Assembly: GCA_903849645.1 (NCBI GenBank)
Contig: CAINJJ010000054.1
Span: forward strand, 1 to 64,000
Source of the DNA: an uncultured Acidobacteriaceae bacterium
Lineage (GTDB): Bacteria; Acidobacteriota; Terriglobia; Terriglobales; Acidobacteriaceae
Direction of reading: 5' to 3'
DNA length: 64,000 nt
Shown: piece after piece, positions 47,956 to 58,367 of the stretch
Numbering within the stretch: position 1 is the stretch's first letter
How the letters are laid out: the number at the start of each line of letters is the position of its first letter
Position numbers and translations under genes: made by a program
Notes under the pieces: model-generated
What the model was told of the DNA's origin: nothing
Seen by the model: only the letters and a program-made list of their open reading frames with translations
The model's database searches: none

Positions 47956-48399
47956 TTACTGGCTCTGGTTTGCGCCCGCGATTCCCTTGGTGTCGAGCGC
48001 CTGGGTGACGATGGAGATGTTGGTGATGCCCGCCTGCTTGACGGCGTCCATGACGCTGGCAAAGGCCCCAAAGGGCACCCGCTCGTCGGCGCGCAGGTAG
48101 ATCACCTGGTGCGCGGGGTCTGTGCCGCCCTGGTGCAGTTTCTGCGCCAGATCATGGATGTTCACGGGCTGGTCGCCGAGAAACACCTGCTGGTCGCGGT
48201 CGATGGTCACCACCAGCCGCTGCTCGGTAATCTCCTTGACCGTGCGCGTTTTGGGGACCGCCACTTCAATGCCTGACTGGAGCACCGGCGCGGTAATCAT
48301 GAAGATGACAAGCAGCACCAGCACCACGTCCACCAGCGGGGTGATGTTGATCTCCGCCAGGGAACTCCGCGTTTGTCCGCTGCTGGTTGTGAAGGCCAC
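47956..48399 (-). CDS. tolR: TolR/ExbD-family proton-channel protein
   Basis: 147 residues. I-N-I-T-P-L-V-D-V-V-L-V-L-L-V-I-F-M-I-T-A-P holds the single membrane helix with the essential Asp. The periplasmic domain includes V-T-I-D-R-D-Q-Q-V-F-L and I-Y-L-R-A-D-E-R-V-P-F-G. It forms the proton channel with TolQ. The gene starts 3 bases after tolQ ends. Confidence 0.9.
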   Translation of the reverse strand: MAFTTSSGQTRSSLAEINITPLVDVVLVLLVIFMITAPVLQSGIEVAVPKTRTVKEITEQRLVVTIDRDQQVFLGDQPVNIHDLAQKLHQGGTDPAHQVIYLRADERVPFGAFASVMDAVKQAGITNISIVTQALDTKGIAGANQSQ

Positions 48400-48402
48400 C
48401 CG

Positions 48403-49188
48403 CTACCTCCCGCCGGCTTCAGGAGCGGCCGGTCGCGGGGCAGGAGCGGCCGCGCGCACCGGAATCTCTTCCAGCGAGTTCAGCAGCTCGCGGCAAAAAT
48501 CGTCGATGGCCGAGGCGAAAACCCGGATGCGCGCCGTGAACTGGTTGTAGGCGACTACGGCTGGAACGGCCACAAACAGGCCGGCCGCCGTGGTGATGAG
48601 CGCCTCGCTGATGCCCGGCGCCACAGCCCTCAAGGTTGCCGCACCGGCGGCTCCCAGGCCGTGAAAGGCGTCCACAACGCCCATGACCGTGCCAAAAAGT
48701 CCTACAAACGGGCTGACCGCGGCGATGGTCGCCAGCCAGGTCATGCGCCGCTCCAGGCTGGTGACGGCCTCGCTGGCCGCCGTCTGTGCCGAGCGCTCCA
48801 GCGGCGTCAGGTTGCGTGGGGGGCCAGAACCGCCCGTCTGCCGCTTGTAGGTCTCGTATACGTCTTCAAAGACCTGTGCCAGCGGGCTCATCTTGCATTC
48901 CGAGGCGAGCTGCGCGATCTCCTGCAGGCGGGTTGCCTTGCGAAAGGCGCGGATGAACCTGCGGCTCTCCTTGGTTGCCTTGCCAAAGGTGGAGATCTTG
49001 CCCAGGATCACGGTCCAGGAATAGATGCTGGCCACCAGCAACAGAAGCAGGACTCCCAGGGCCACCGGCCCGCTGTTGGAGATCATTTCGACCAATGCGC
49101 TCGAGCCCGGCGCCCCTGACGGCGCTCCCTGCCCGGTACCGCTATCAGCCTGCAATAAGAAGACGAAAGCAGCTGTCAAAATCGGCAT
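48403..49188 (-). CDS. tolQ: TolQ/ExbB/MotA-family proton-channel protein
   Basis: 261 residues with three membrane helices: V-A-L-G-V-L-L-L-L-L-V-A-S-I-Y-S-W, the long central one around A-T-I-A-A-V-S-P-F-V-G-L-F-G-T-V-M-G-V-V, and A-L-I-T-T-A-A-G-L-F-V-A-V-P-A-V-V-A-Y-N. The middle segments carry the family G-L-F-G-T-V and E-A-L-I-T-T-A-A-G-L motifs. First gene of the tol block. A short N-terminal hydrophobic start (M-P-I-L-T-A-A-F-V-F-L-L) may be a signal. Confidence 0.92.
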   Translation of the reverse strand: MPILTAAFVFLLQADSGTGQGAPSGAPGSSALVEMISNSGPVALGVLLLLLVASIYSWTVILGKISTFGKATKESRRFIRAFRKATRLQEIAQLASECKMSPLAQVFEDVYETYKRQTGGSGPPRNLTPLERSAQTAASEAVTSLERRMTWLATIAAVSPFVGLFGTVMGVVDAFHGLGAAGAATLRAVAPGISEALITTAAGLFVAVPAVVAYNQFTARIRVFASAIDDFCRELLNSLEEIPVRAAAPAPRPAAPEAGGR

Positions 49189-49382
49189 TCACCTCAACAT
49201 TCACGGTATCAGACGGGCTCACGCGTTCCAAGTTATCGATGTGGTCCCCCTGCGCCCTATTTGGCTCAATCTTCAGGCCCTTCGCTGCGCCAATCATGCT
49301 ATGCTGCGCTCGGATTGTCCGTTCCAGGAGCCTGGCCCATCAACGCCAGCTCTCGAACCGGTTTCACGAGGTTGGCTCATTC

Positions 49383-51065
49383 ATGCTCGTTGAATTGCGC
49401 GCGGAAAACTATGCCGTTATTGACCACGCCATCGCTGTCTTCGGCCCCGGTCTCAACCTGCTGACCGGTGAAACCGGGGCCGGCAAGTCGATCCTGGTGG
49501 ATGCGCTGGCCCTGCTGATGGGCGGCAAATCCTCCGTCGATGTGGTGCGCCACGGCGCGGAAAAGGCGGTGGTCTCCTGCGTCTTCGAGTCCACGGCCAA
49601 CGCCGACGCCATCCTCGAAGAAAACGGGATCGACTCCACCGGCAGCGAGGTCATCCTGCGCCGTGAAGTGCTCTCCACCGGCAAGGGCCGCGTCTTTGTG
49701 AACAACCAGCCGGCCACGGCCGCCGTCCTGCGCCAGCTCGCCCCGGAGCTGGCGCTTGTTCACGCTCAGAGCGAGACCCATGGATCCTTTGACCAGGCCC
49801 AGCAACGCATTCTGCTCGACCGCTTCGGCGGCATTTCCATCGACACTGTTTCTGAAGCCCACGCGCGCTGGCGGCTGGCTCACGAAAGACTCGAAGAACT
49901 GCTCCAGGGCGAGCAGGACCGGCTCCGCATGGTCGATCTGTGGAGCTACCAGCACAAGGAGATCGCAGCCGCCCACCTGGAGCCGGGCGAAGACGAAGCC
50001 TTCGAGACGGAAAAGCGGGTCCTGGCCAACGCGGAGAAGCTCTACACCGCCGCGATGGGCGCCTTTGAGCAGCTTTATGAAGGCGGAGCATCCGCAGAAG
50101 TTGCCTTGCGCGCAGCCCTGCGCAATGTGGAAGAGCTGGCCCGCTACGACAGCCGGTTCGCTGAGGCTGCGCTGCAGCTTGCTTCCGCCCGCGCCACCAT
50201 CGGCGACCTCAGCGCCAGCCTCCGCGACTACGCCGAGGGCATCGACGCCTCGCCCGAGCGGCTGGCGGAGATTGAAGACCGCCTGGCCCTGATCGACCGC
50301 CTCAAGCGCAAGTACGGCAAGACCGCCGCGGAGGTGATTGCCTTTGGCGAAGAGGTGGCCCGCAAGCTGGCGGAGGTGGAGGACCGCGACGAGATACTGA
50401 AGGTTCTGCGCAAAGATCTGGAGCTGGCCGCCGCCGCATACCGGGCCGCCGCCGGCGCGCTCAGCGCCGAGCGGAAGGCTGCCGCCCGCAAGCTGGCGCA
50501 CCTGGCCGAGGCCCAGATCAACTCCCTGGCCATGAAGGTTCGCTTCGACGTAACCGTGACTTCCAGCGAAGCGGAGTCGCACTGGACCGCGGCGGGCTGG
50601 GACCAGGTCCAATGCAACATCTCCACCAACCCCGGCGAGCCGCTCAAGCCGTTGGACGAAATCGCTTCCGGCGGCGAGATGTCGCGCGTCATGCTGGCCC
50701 TCAAAGTCTCTGTGGAGGAGGGCGCGGTGAAGCCCAAAACGAAGAACCCCGCTCCGCGCACTCTGGTCTTTGACGAAATCGACATCGGCATTGGAGGCCG
50801 CGCCGCGGAGGCCGTGGGCCAGAAGCTGAAATCCCTCAGCCGCGGGCAGCAGGTTCTCTGTGTCACCCATCTGCCCCAGATTGCCGCCTTCGCTGATCAG
50901 CATCTGGTGGTGGACAAGCGTGAGGCCGATGGGCGCACCAAGACCCAGATCCGGGTCCTGGATGACCGCGCCCGCACCCATGAAGTGGCACGGATGCTGA
51001 GCGGGGCAACAGTGTCGGACACAAGCCTGCAACATGCCGCGCAGATGATTGCCGGGAGCCGGTAG
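49383..51065 (+). CDS. recN: DNA repair protein RecN
   Basis: 560 residues of the SMC-like type. Walker A is G-E-T-G-A-G-K-S (about 29-36), signature S-G-G-E-M-S-R, Walker B L-V-F-D-E-I-D-I-G-I-G-G, with two coiled-coil arms between. RecN acts at double-strand breaks. Start ATG 49383 gives the typical M-L-V-E-L-R-A-E-N-Y-A-V-I; upstream frame sequence is not RecN. Divergent from tolQ. Confidence 0.95.
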   Translation: MLVELRAENYAVIDHAIAVFGPGLNLLTGETGAGKSILVDALALLMGGKSSVDVVRHGAEKAVVSCVFESTANADAILEENGIDSTGSEVILRREVLSTGKGRVFVNNQPATAAVLRQLAPELALVHAQSETHGSFDQAQQRILLDRFGGISIDTVSEAHARWRLAHERLEELLQGEQDRLRMVDLWSYQHKEIAAAHLEPGEDEAFETEKRVLANAEKLYTAAMGAFEQLYEGGASAEVALRAALRNVEELARYDSRFAEAALQLASARATIGDLSASLRDYAEGIDASPERLAEIEDRLALIDRLKRKYGKTAAEVIAFGEEVARKLAEVEDRDEILKVLRKDLELAAAAYRAAAGALSAERKAAARKLAHLAEAQINSLAMKVRFDVTVTSSEAESHWTAAGWDQVQCNISTNPGEPLKPLDEIASGGEMSRVMLALKVSVEEGAVKPKTKNPAPRTLVFDEIDIGIGGRAAEAVGQKLKSLSRGQQVLCVTHLPQIAAFADQHLVVDKREADGRTKTQIRVLDDRARTHEVARMLSGATVSDTSLQHAAQMIAGSR

Positions 51066-51246
51066 GGGGCCTTTCCAGGGGTGCACTCCTCTCCATTGGT
51101 CTGAGAAGGCGGATTCGCGGCATTTTCGATTCGCAATCCAGCGGGTGATTTGCTCCGTGGTCCTGCCGTGATTGGAGACAAGTTGCTCAACAGCACCATG
51201 CATCTTGAATTGTGTGTTTATAATCCCCTGCCAAGGGGACAAGTTC

Positions 51247-51714
51247 ATGAATATGAACGCACACAAAGGCTTGCGCATTTTCGCACTGGGCCTGACCGCG
51301 CTGCTGTGGGTCGCCGGGGCAAACGGACAGCAGCTCTCGGCAAAACTGCAAAGCGCCATCGGCCACTGGCAGATCGTCAACGGCGACGGCAAGCCCGGCG
51401 GGCAGGCCGACATCTACCTGGTGGGCGGCAAGCTCTTTGGGCGTGTGACGCAGGTGCGCCCAGGGCGAACCCCGATTGATGTGTGTGTGAAGTGTTCGGG
51501 CGAGTTCAAGAACCAGCTGATTCTGGGCATGGTCTTTCTGCGCAACTTTCGTCCGGAGGGAGATGACTGGGTGGATGGAACCGTCGTTGACCCGGAGAAC
51601 GGCAAGGAGTACAAGGGCAAAATCTGGGCGGTTGGCCCAGACAAGGTTTCCCTGCGCGGCTTTATTGGGATTTCTCTGCTGGGGCGGACTGAAACCTGGG
51701 CTAGGCTCCCTTGA
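51247..51714 (+). CDS. DUF2147 family secreted protein
   Basis: 155 residues from ATG 51247 with AAGGGGAC upstream. Signal peptide L-R-I-F-A-L-G-L-T-A-L-L-W-V-A-G-A-N-G. The mature beta-barrel-like domain has G-H-W-Q-I-V-N-G-D-G-K-P-G-G, C-V-K-C-S-G-E-F-K-N-Q and V-D-P-E-N-G-K-E-Y-K-G-K-I-W, ending L-L-G-R-T-E-T-W-A-R. These are DUF2147 hallmarks. Periplasmic; function unknown. Confidence 0.8.
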   Translation: MNMNAHKGLRIFALGLTALLWVAGANGQQLSAKLQSAIGHWQIVNGDGKPGGQADIYLVGGKLFGRVTQVRPGRTPIDVCVKCSGEFKNQLILGMVFLRNFRPEGDDWVDGTVVDPENGKEYKGKIWAVGPDKVSLRGFIGISLLGRTETWARLP

Positions 51715-51994
51715 ACTGACGTCCGCTCTGAGAGCGGGCCCCGGTGACTGGCGGCAATCCTTCGCAGCCCCCCCAAAAAAGATGCGCCTCGCGCACATTT
51801 CCCATTCGCTTGACCGACAGTCCTTCAAGCGAACTCCTCGATTCTTCCCCTCAAATGTGATTCATCGCACATCTAAATGTGACAGTTGACTGCTTCAATT
51901 GCGGGACGGGTTTGTCCGGCAGCATGCGGCGGCCCTCCTTGGGCGAATGCGAGCGTTTTCGACCCGAGATTGAGGTCACGGAAGAGGTTGCGCA

Positions 51995-53446
51995 ATGAGT
52001 CCAAAGTGTTCGCGACGCAGTGTTTTGAAGCGTGCCGGCGTTTCGCTAGCACTTCTTGGAGTCTCCGATGCGGTTGTGCAACTGAGCGCGGCTGAGATTG
52101 CCACCCGCTACGACTTCAAGCCCAAGGCGCGGAATGCGCCGGTTGGTGTGGCGCGGGGCGTCTATCCGGGACGCGTGGCATGGGCGCACGACCCCCAGGC
52201 TGCACGCTGGGCTGGCCACGTTGCGGCCGACACGGGGCACTGGTGGGCTGAAACCAGTACCGATCAGAAGCGCGTGGACGCCATGCTCTCAGAGACCTTG
52301 CGCTCTCTGACGGGAGCATCCAGCGACTCTGCGGCATGGTCGAAGATCTTTGGGTATCACAACGAGCGCACCCACGGGGAACATCGCGGCCATGCGCCGG
52401 GCGAAGCGGTTGCCGTCAAGGTCAATCTCAACAACAGCAGCGCGGAAGGGCCGGGCAACGTTGTCAACGTCTCGCCCCAGGTGGCGCTGGCCATGGTGCG
52501 GCAACTGGTGCATCACGCCCAGGTGAGGGCGGCCGACATCGTGGTCTACGATGCGCGCCGCAACATCTATCCAGCCCTTCTGAGCAGCATCTGGAGGGAG
52601 TTTCCGGATGTCCGCTTTGTGCAGTCGGACCCACCCGCGGCGCCGCAGCCACCGAACCCCAAACACGGCGGATACCACGGATTGGAACAGGCCGAGTGGA
52701 TAGAGGGCGTCAGTTACTCCGCAAATCACAGCGAATACTATGATGCGAAGCTGATTCCAAGGCAGATCAAGGATGCGACCTACCTGGTGAACGTTGCGCT
52801 GCTCAAGGCTCATTCCTACCCATACGCCGCGGCAGAAGGCGGCGATGAAGGGCAGACGGGCGTGACGATGACCGGAAAGAATCACTTCGGGTCGATCAAG
52901 GGCACCCCGGAGTTGCATGGCGCAATCAATACCAACCGGCAGGGCACGCCTCATGCCTACTCGCCGATTGTGGATCTTGCCGCGTCGCCGAACCTGGGCG
53001 CCAAGACAATTCTGTTTGTGCTTGACGGCTTGTATTGCGCGCGGCGGCATCAGTCGTATCCGCTCCATTTTCCCAACGCGCCCTTCCACAACCGGGTGAC
53101 GCCCTATGAAAGCCCCGAGTGGCCGTCGAGCCTGCTGGCTTCAATCGATGGCGTAGCGCTGGACTCGGTGGGGCTGGACATCCTGTACTCGCAGAGCCAG
53201 AACAACGTGGATGAACAGGGGCGCCCGCGCATCATGATCCGCGAGAATGCCGACGATTATCTGCAGGAGATGGCGATGCCGGAGGCTCCTCCCTCGGGTA
53301 CCGCCTATGTGCAGGCCGGCAAGCCGGTCGCCAGCCTGGGTGTCTTTGAGCACTGGGACAGCGATGCGACGCGGCAGTACTCCCGCAACAAGGACGCGCG
53401 CAACGGAAAAGGAATCGAGCTGATCTACTTGCCGGCCAGGGCATAG
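51995..53446 (+). CDS. DUF362 domain protein with Tat-type signal
   Basis: 483 residues. N-terminal S-R-R-S-V-L-K-R-A-G-V-S-L-A-L-L fits a twin-arginine signal. The DUF362 region includes V-A-V-K-V-N-L-N-N, I-V-V-Y-D-A-R-R and L-I-P-R-Q-I-K-D-A-T-Y-L-V-N-V-A-L-L-K-A-H. G-V-T-M-T-G-K-N-H-F-G-S-I-K-G and F-V-L-D-G-L-Y are also seen. No ferredoxin-type cysteine clusters, unlike some DUF362 proteins. Reaction unknown. GGAAGAGG precedes the ATG. Confidence 0.8.
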   Translation: MSPKCSRRSVLKRAGVSLALLGVSDAVVQLSAAEIATRYDFKPKARNAPVGVARGVYPGRVAWAHDPQAARWAGHVAADTGHWWAETSTDQKRVDAMLSETLRSLTGASSDSAAWSKIFGYHNERTHGEHRGHAPGEAVAVKVNLNNSSAEGPGNVVNVSPQVALAMVRQLVHHAQVRAADIVVYDARRNIYPALLSSIWREFPDVRFVQSDPPAAPQPPNPKHGGYHGLEQAEWIEGVSYSANHSEYYDAKLIPRQIKDATYLVNVALLKAHSYPYAAAEGGDEGQTGVTMTGKNHFGSIKGTPELHGAINTNRQGTPHAYSPIVDLAASPNLGAKTILFVLDGLYCARRHQSYPLHFPNAPFHNRVTPYESPEWPSSLLASIDGVALDSVGLDILYSQSQNNVDEQGRPRIMIRENADDYLQEMAMPEAPPSGTAYVQAGKPVASLGVFEHWDSDATRQYSRNKDARNGKGIELIYLPARA

Positions 53447-53462
53447 CGGGGGCGCGGTTCAG

Positions 53463-53507
53463 GCGAGGCAAGCACCCGTCCGGCGGGATGGATGCTTGCC
53501 TCGCTTT
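53463..53507 (+). terminator. Intrinsic terminator between the DUF362 gene and ispH
   Basis: GCGAGGCAAGCA (53463-53474) pairs with TGCTTGCCTCGC (53493-53504), followed by TTT. The 18-base interior can fold further. Confidence 0.7.
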
Positions 53508-53536
53508 GCCTGTGTCAGTTCCAGGCCCCGCATTGG

Positions 53537-53542
53537 TATACT
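53537..53542 (+). promoter_or_regulatory. Possible -10 element of ispH (leaderless)
   Basis: TATACT ends 6 bases before GTG 53549; GTGTCA is 19 bases upstream as a weak -35. There is no ribosome site, so the transcript may start at the start codon. Confidence 0.5.
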
Positions 53543-53548
53543 GGCAAA

Positions 53549-54577
<1,029 letters not shown>

Positions 54578-54667
54578 TCCGGTCGAAGACGGCCGGGGCA
54601 GGACAAGCAGGCGGAGATTCCCTTGCTTGCTGGGCATCCGGAGAGAAGCTGAGGCGTATCAGTTCGC

Positions 54668-56704
54668 ATGAGATCAATCGAGGGGAAGATGCAATCCGTT
54701 GCACCCAGGCCGAGTGCGCCGAGATTTGGGCGGCTGGATGCGGATATGGCGGACGTTGAGTCGGCTATCGTCCGCTCCCGCGACTTCCTGCTCTCCCAGC
54801 AGCATCCGGAGGGCTACTGGTGCGGCGAACTGGAAGCTGACTCGATGCTGGAGGCTGACTACATCTTCCTGCATACGCTACTGGAGAGCGGCGACCCTGG
54901 CCGGCTGAAGCGCGCTCTGACCGAGATGATGCGCTATCAGAACGAGGACGGCAGCTGGAGCATCTATCCGGGAGGTCCGGGCAACATTTCTCTTTCGGTC
55001 AAGTGCTACTCCTCGGCCAAGCTGATGGGCGTGAGCGCGGATGATCCGCGCCTGGCCAAATGCCGCAAGTGGGTGCTGGAACACGGCGGCGTGGTGGAGT
55101 GCAACACCTTCACCAAGATGTATCTCTGCGCGCTGGGCGAGTACAACTACGACGCGGTGCCGGCCATTCCGCCGGAGATCGTTCTCTTCCCGCCCTGGTT
55201 CTACTTCAACATCTACGAAATTTCCTCCTGGTCGCGCTCGATCCTGGTTCCGTTGGCGATTATCTACGCCAAGAAGCCGTTCAAGAAGATTTCCGCCGAG
55301 CAGGGAATCGACGAGCTGTTTGTGGGCGGCCGGGCTCAGGCGAAGCTTCGCCTCCGTATGGACCGTAAATCGATCATCTCGTGGCGCAACTTTTTCATCA
55401 TTCTCGACCGGCTCATGCACTGGGCCGAAGCGGTGCACATCCGGCCTCTGCGCAAGCTGGCCCTGAAGCGCGCCGAGCAGTGGATGCTGGCGCGCCTCGA
55501 GATGACGGATGGTCTGGGCGCCATTTACCCCGCCATGCTGAACGCCATCATTGCGCTGCGCTGCCTGGGGTACTCGGAAGACGATCCACAGGTGATCCGC
55601 GCCCGCGACGAGTTTGAGAAGCTGGGCATCGAAGAGCCCGCCAGCGAAGTGATGCCGGAGCCGACCTTCCGCATGCAGCCCTGCGCCTCGCCGGTGTGGG
55701 ATACCGCGCAGGCGGTGTATGCGCTGGGGGAGGCAGGGGTGTCGCGCACAGACCCGCGCATGCTCAAGGCCGCCGACTGGATGCTGTCAAAGGAAGTGCG
55801 CCACAAGGGCGACTGGGCGGTGAAGGTCCGCAATACCGAGCCGGGCGGCTGGTACTTTGAGTTCAACAACGAGTTCTACCCTGACACCGACGACACGGCG
55901 CAGGTGCTGCTGGCTCTGAGCAAGGTGGATAACCCGCGTGAGCGCTACCAGCACCAGGTGGTGCAACGGGCCATCGACTGGGAGTTTGCCATGCAGTGCC
56001 GCAACGGCGGCTGGGGCAGCTTCGACAAAGACAACACCAAGATGATCTTCCAGTACATCCCCTTCGCGGATCACAACGCGATGCTGGATCCGCCGACAGT
56101 GGATATTACGGGAAGAATCCTGGAGATGCTTGCGCTCTATGGCTACTCCCGCGACGACAAGCGGGTGGCCAGGGCGATCAAGTTCATCCTGTCAGAGCAG
56201 GAGCCGGACGGGAGCTGGTTTGGCCGCTGGGGCGTGAACTACATCTATGGCACCTTCCTGGTGCTGCGGGGACTCGACGCAATCGGTGTCGATCATCTGG
56301 AGCCGGAGGTGCAGCAGGCGGCCGAGTGGATTCGCATGGTGCAAAACGCCGATGGCGGCTGGGGCGAGACCTGCGGCAGCTACGACGACCCCAACACCCG
56401 CGGCGTGGGCCCGAGCACTCCTTCGCAGACCGCCTGGGCGCTGATGGGCCTGCTGGCGGCCGGAGACGATCGCTCCGACTCGATTGCCAAGGGCGTTCGC
56501 TGGCTGCTCACGCGCCAGGAGCCCGAAGGCGGCTGGGATGAGTCGATGGGCGAGGGCGCGATGAAGCAGAGCATCATCACTGGAACAGGTTTCCCTCGAG
56601 TTTTTTACCTGGCGTATCACGGTTATCGCCAGTACTTCCCGCTGATGGCTCTCACCAGCTACAAGCGGGCCATGGAACGCGCCGCACTCGGCGCCGGAGG
56701 CTGA
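54668..56704 (+). CDS. shc: Squalene-hopene cyclase
   Basis: 678 residues. It cyclises squalene to hopene/hopanol at the inner membrane. The catalytic D-x-D-D is P-D-T-D-D-T-A-Q (about residue 410). QW repeats are plentiful (Q-N-E-D-G-S-W, R-N-G-G-W-G-S-F, Q-N-A-D-G-G-W-G-E, Q-E-P-E-G-G-W-D-E). The membrane-channel segment F-P-P-W-F-Y-F-N-I-Y is present. Also called hpnF. Starts 90 bases after ispH; hpnH follows by 7 bases. Confidence 0.95.
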   Translation: MRSIEGKMQSVAPRPSAPRFGRLDADMADVESAIVRSRDFLLSQQHPEGYWCGELEADSMLEADYIFLHTLLESGDPGRLKRALTEMMRYQNEDGSWSIYPGGPGNISLSVKCYSSAKLMGVSADDPRLAKCRKWVLEHGGVVECNTFTKMYLCALGEYNYDAVPAIPPEIVLFPPWFYFNIYEISSWSRSILVPLAIIYAKKPFKKISAEQGIDELFVGGRAQAKLRLRMDRKSIISWRNFFIILDRLMHWAEAVHIRPLRKLALKRAEQWMLARLEMTDGLGAIYPAMLNAIIALRCLGYSEDDPQVIRARDEFEKLGIEEPASEVMPEPTFRMQPCASPVWDTAQAVYALGEAGVSRTDPRMLKAADWMLSKEVRHKGDWAVKVRNTEPGGWYFEFNNEFYPDTDDTAQVLLALSKVDNPRERYQHQVVQRAIDWEFAMQCRNGGWGSFDKDNTKMIFQYIPFADHNAMLDPPTVDITGRILEMLALYGYSRDDKRVARAIKFILSEQEPDGSWFGRWGVNYIYGTFLVLRGLDAIGVDHLEPEVQQAAEWIRMVQNADGGWGETCGSYDDPNTRGVGPSTPSQTAWALMGLLAAGDDRSDSIAKGVRWLLTRQEPEGGWDESMGEGAMKQSIITGTGFPRVFYLAYHGYRQYFPLMALTSYKRAMERAALGAGG

Positions 56705-56711
56705 CACCAAT

Positions 56712-57830
56712 ATGGCTGTACCTATCTCTCAAATGTGGACCGTATCAAGCTATGTCATCAAGAACCGGCTGGCAGGCCGCAAGCGCTATCCGCTGGTGCT
56801 GATGCTGGAGCCGCTGTTCCGGTGCAGCCTGGCGTGCGCGGGATGCGGCAAGGTGCAATATCCGCCGCACATTCTCAAGAAGCAGTTGACGCCCGAGGAG
56901 TGCTTTGCCGCGGTGGATGAATGCGGCGCGCCCATGGTCTCGATTCCCGGCGGCGAACCGCTGCTGCATCCGCAGATTGTGGAGATCGTCAACGGCCTGA
57001 TCGCGCGCAAGAAGTACATCTATCTCTGCACAAACGCGCTCGAACTCAAGCGCAGGCTGCCGGAGTTCACGCCGTCCAAGTACCTGACCTTCTCGGTGCA
57101 TCTGGACGGGCAGCGCGACCATCACGACTTTGCCGTATGCCGCGAAGGCACCTACGACATCGCCGTCGAGGGCATCCAGGAGGCCGTCCGGCGCGGCTTC
57201 CGCGTCACCACCAATGCCACCTTCTTTGACGGCACCGACCCCAACAGCGTAAGGGCTTTCTTTGATGAAGTCATGAGCATGGGCGTTGAGGGCATCGTGC
57301 TCTCGCCCGGCTATAGCTACGAAAAGGCGCCGGACCAGAACCGGTTCCTGGGCCGCGCCCGCGTGCGGCGGCTCTTCCGCGCCATCCTCTCCAATCGCAA
57401 GCCGGACTGGAAGTTCAACATGTCGCCGCTTTTCCTCGAGTTCCTGATGGGCGACCGCAACTACGAATGCACTCCCTGGGGAATGCCGGCCTTCAACATC
57501 TTTGGCTGGCAGAAGCCCTGTTACCTGCTGCAGGAAGGGTATGCGGACAGCTACAAGGAACTGCTTGAGACCACGGACTGGCATGAGTACGGCGTGGCCA
57601 GCGGCAATCCCAAGTGCGCCAACTGCATGGTCAGTTGCGGCTACGAGACTACGGCGGTGATTGACGGCTTCGGCTCGGTGAAGGGATTCCTGGGCATGGT
57701 GCGCGGCACCTTCAGCAAGTATCGCGACGCGCATGCGCTCAAGCTGCTCAGCGAAGCGGCGCCGCACGGGCCCGCAACGCTGGTGCAAATCGCCAAGCCC
57801 GCTCACAGCCTTGAGGAGACCAACGCATGA
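56712..57830 (+). CDS. hpnH: Radical SAM protein HpnH (adenosylhopane synthase)
   Basis: 372 residues. The radical-SAM cluster motif C-S-L-A-C-A-G-C is at residues ~38-45. G-G-E-P-L-L-H-P and the C-terminal W-x-K-P-C-Y-L-L-Q-E-G-Y with C-x-x-C (C-A-N-C-M-V-S-C) match HpnH. It joins a 5'-deoxyadenosyl radical to diploptene, giving adenosylhopane, the first step to extended hopanoids. The stop overlaps the next gene (ATGA). Confidence 0.94.
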   Translation: MAVPISQMWTVSSYVIKNRLAGRKRYPLVLMLEPLFRCSLACAGCGKVQYPPHILKKQLTPEECFAAVDECGAPMVSIPGGEPLLHPQIVEIVNGLIARKKYIYLCTNALELKRRLPEFTPSKYLTFSVHLDGQRDHHDFAVCREGTYDIAVEGIQEAVRRGFRVTTNATFFDGTDPNSVRAFFDEVMSMGVEGIVLSPGYSYEKAPDQNRFLGRARVRRLFRAILSNRKPDWKFNMSPLFLEFLMGDRNYECTPWGMPAFNIFGWQKPCYLLQEGYADSYKELLETTDWHEYGVASGNPKCANCMVSCGYETTAVIDGFGSVKGFLGMVRGTFSKYRDAHALKLLSEAAPHGPATLVQIAKPAHSLEETNA

Positions 57831-58255
57831 CCGCTGAAGTGATGAAGTACACGCTGGCACAGGTGGAGGCGCTGGAACTGGCTCCCGGCTTTGAGCACCA
57901 GAACCTGGAAGGCTGGGTGCCGGATCTGGCCGGCGACGATGATCTGCGCCAGGCACTGGAAAAGGCATTCGACTATCGCGGCGACGTGACGCTCACGCTC
58001 AAGAGCGGCGAAAAGGTGGAGGCCTACATCTTCAACCGCACCACAGGCTCCACGCTGGCCAATTCTCTCGTGCATTACTTCACCCCCTCGGCGCCTGAGA
58101 AGCGGAAACTCTCCTACGCGGAGATTGCCCGCCTGGAGTTCAGCGGAAAGGACCGCGCCGCCGGCAAGCACTGGGAGGCATGGGTCAAGGCCTACAACGA
58201 GAGAAAGGCCGCCGGAGAAAAGAACATCGGCCTGGCCCCGGACGCACTGGAATAG
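57827..58255 (+). CDS. Hypothetical protein in the hopanoid operon
   Basis: 142 residues, cytosolic, no signal. A beta-strand-rich core, F-D-Y-R-G-D-V-T-L-T-L-K-S-G-E-K-V-E-A-Y-I-F-N-R, is followed by L-S-Y-A-E-I-A-R-L-E-F-S-G-K-D and a basic helix W-E-A-W-V-K-A-Y-N-E-R-K. The strand pattern is somewhat Sm/PRC-barrel-like. I do not recognise the family. Its ATGA overlap with hpnH and position before hpnA suggest a role in hopanoid side-chain synthesis or regulation. Confidence 0.75.
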   Translation: MTAEVMKYTLAQVEALELAPGFEHQNLEGWVPDLAGDDDLRQALEKAFDYRGDVTLTLKSGEKVEAYIFNRTTGSTLANSLVHYFTPSAPEKRKLSYAEIARLEFSGKDRAAGKHWEAWVKAYNERKAAGEKNIGLAPDALE

Positions 58256-58367
58256 CCTCGTTGCGGAGTTTGTTCGAATCGCTGCGCTCCGGACGAGCTT
58301 GGGCAATCGGGCGGACTTCCATCGCCCACTTCGCTGACTCCGCTCAACCCGCAAGCCCCTCCAATTC

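Noticed and set aside
49377..51413. A 678-codon minus frame opposite recN
   Set aside because: Mirror frame; RecN motifs on the + strand are complete.
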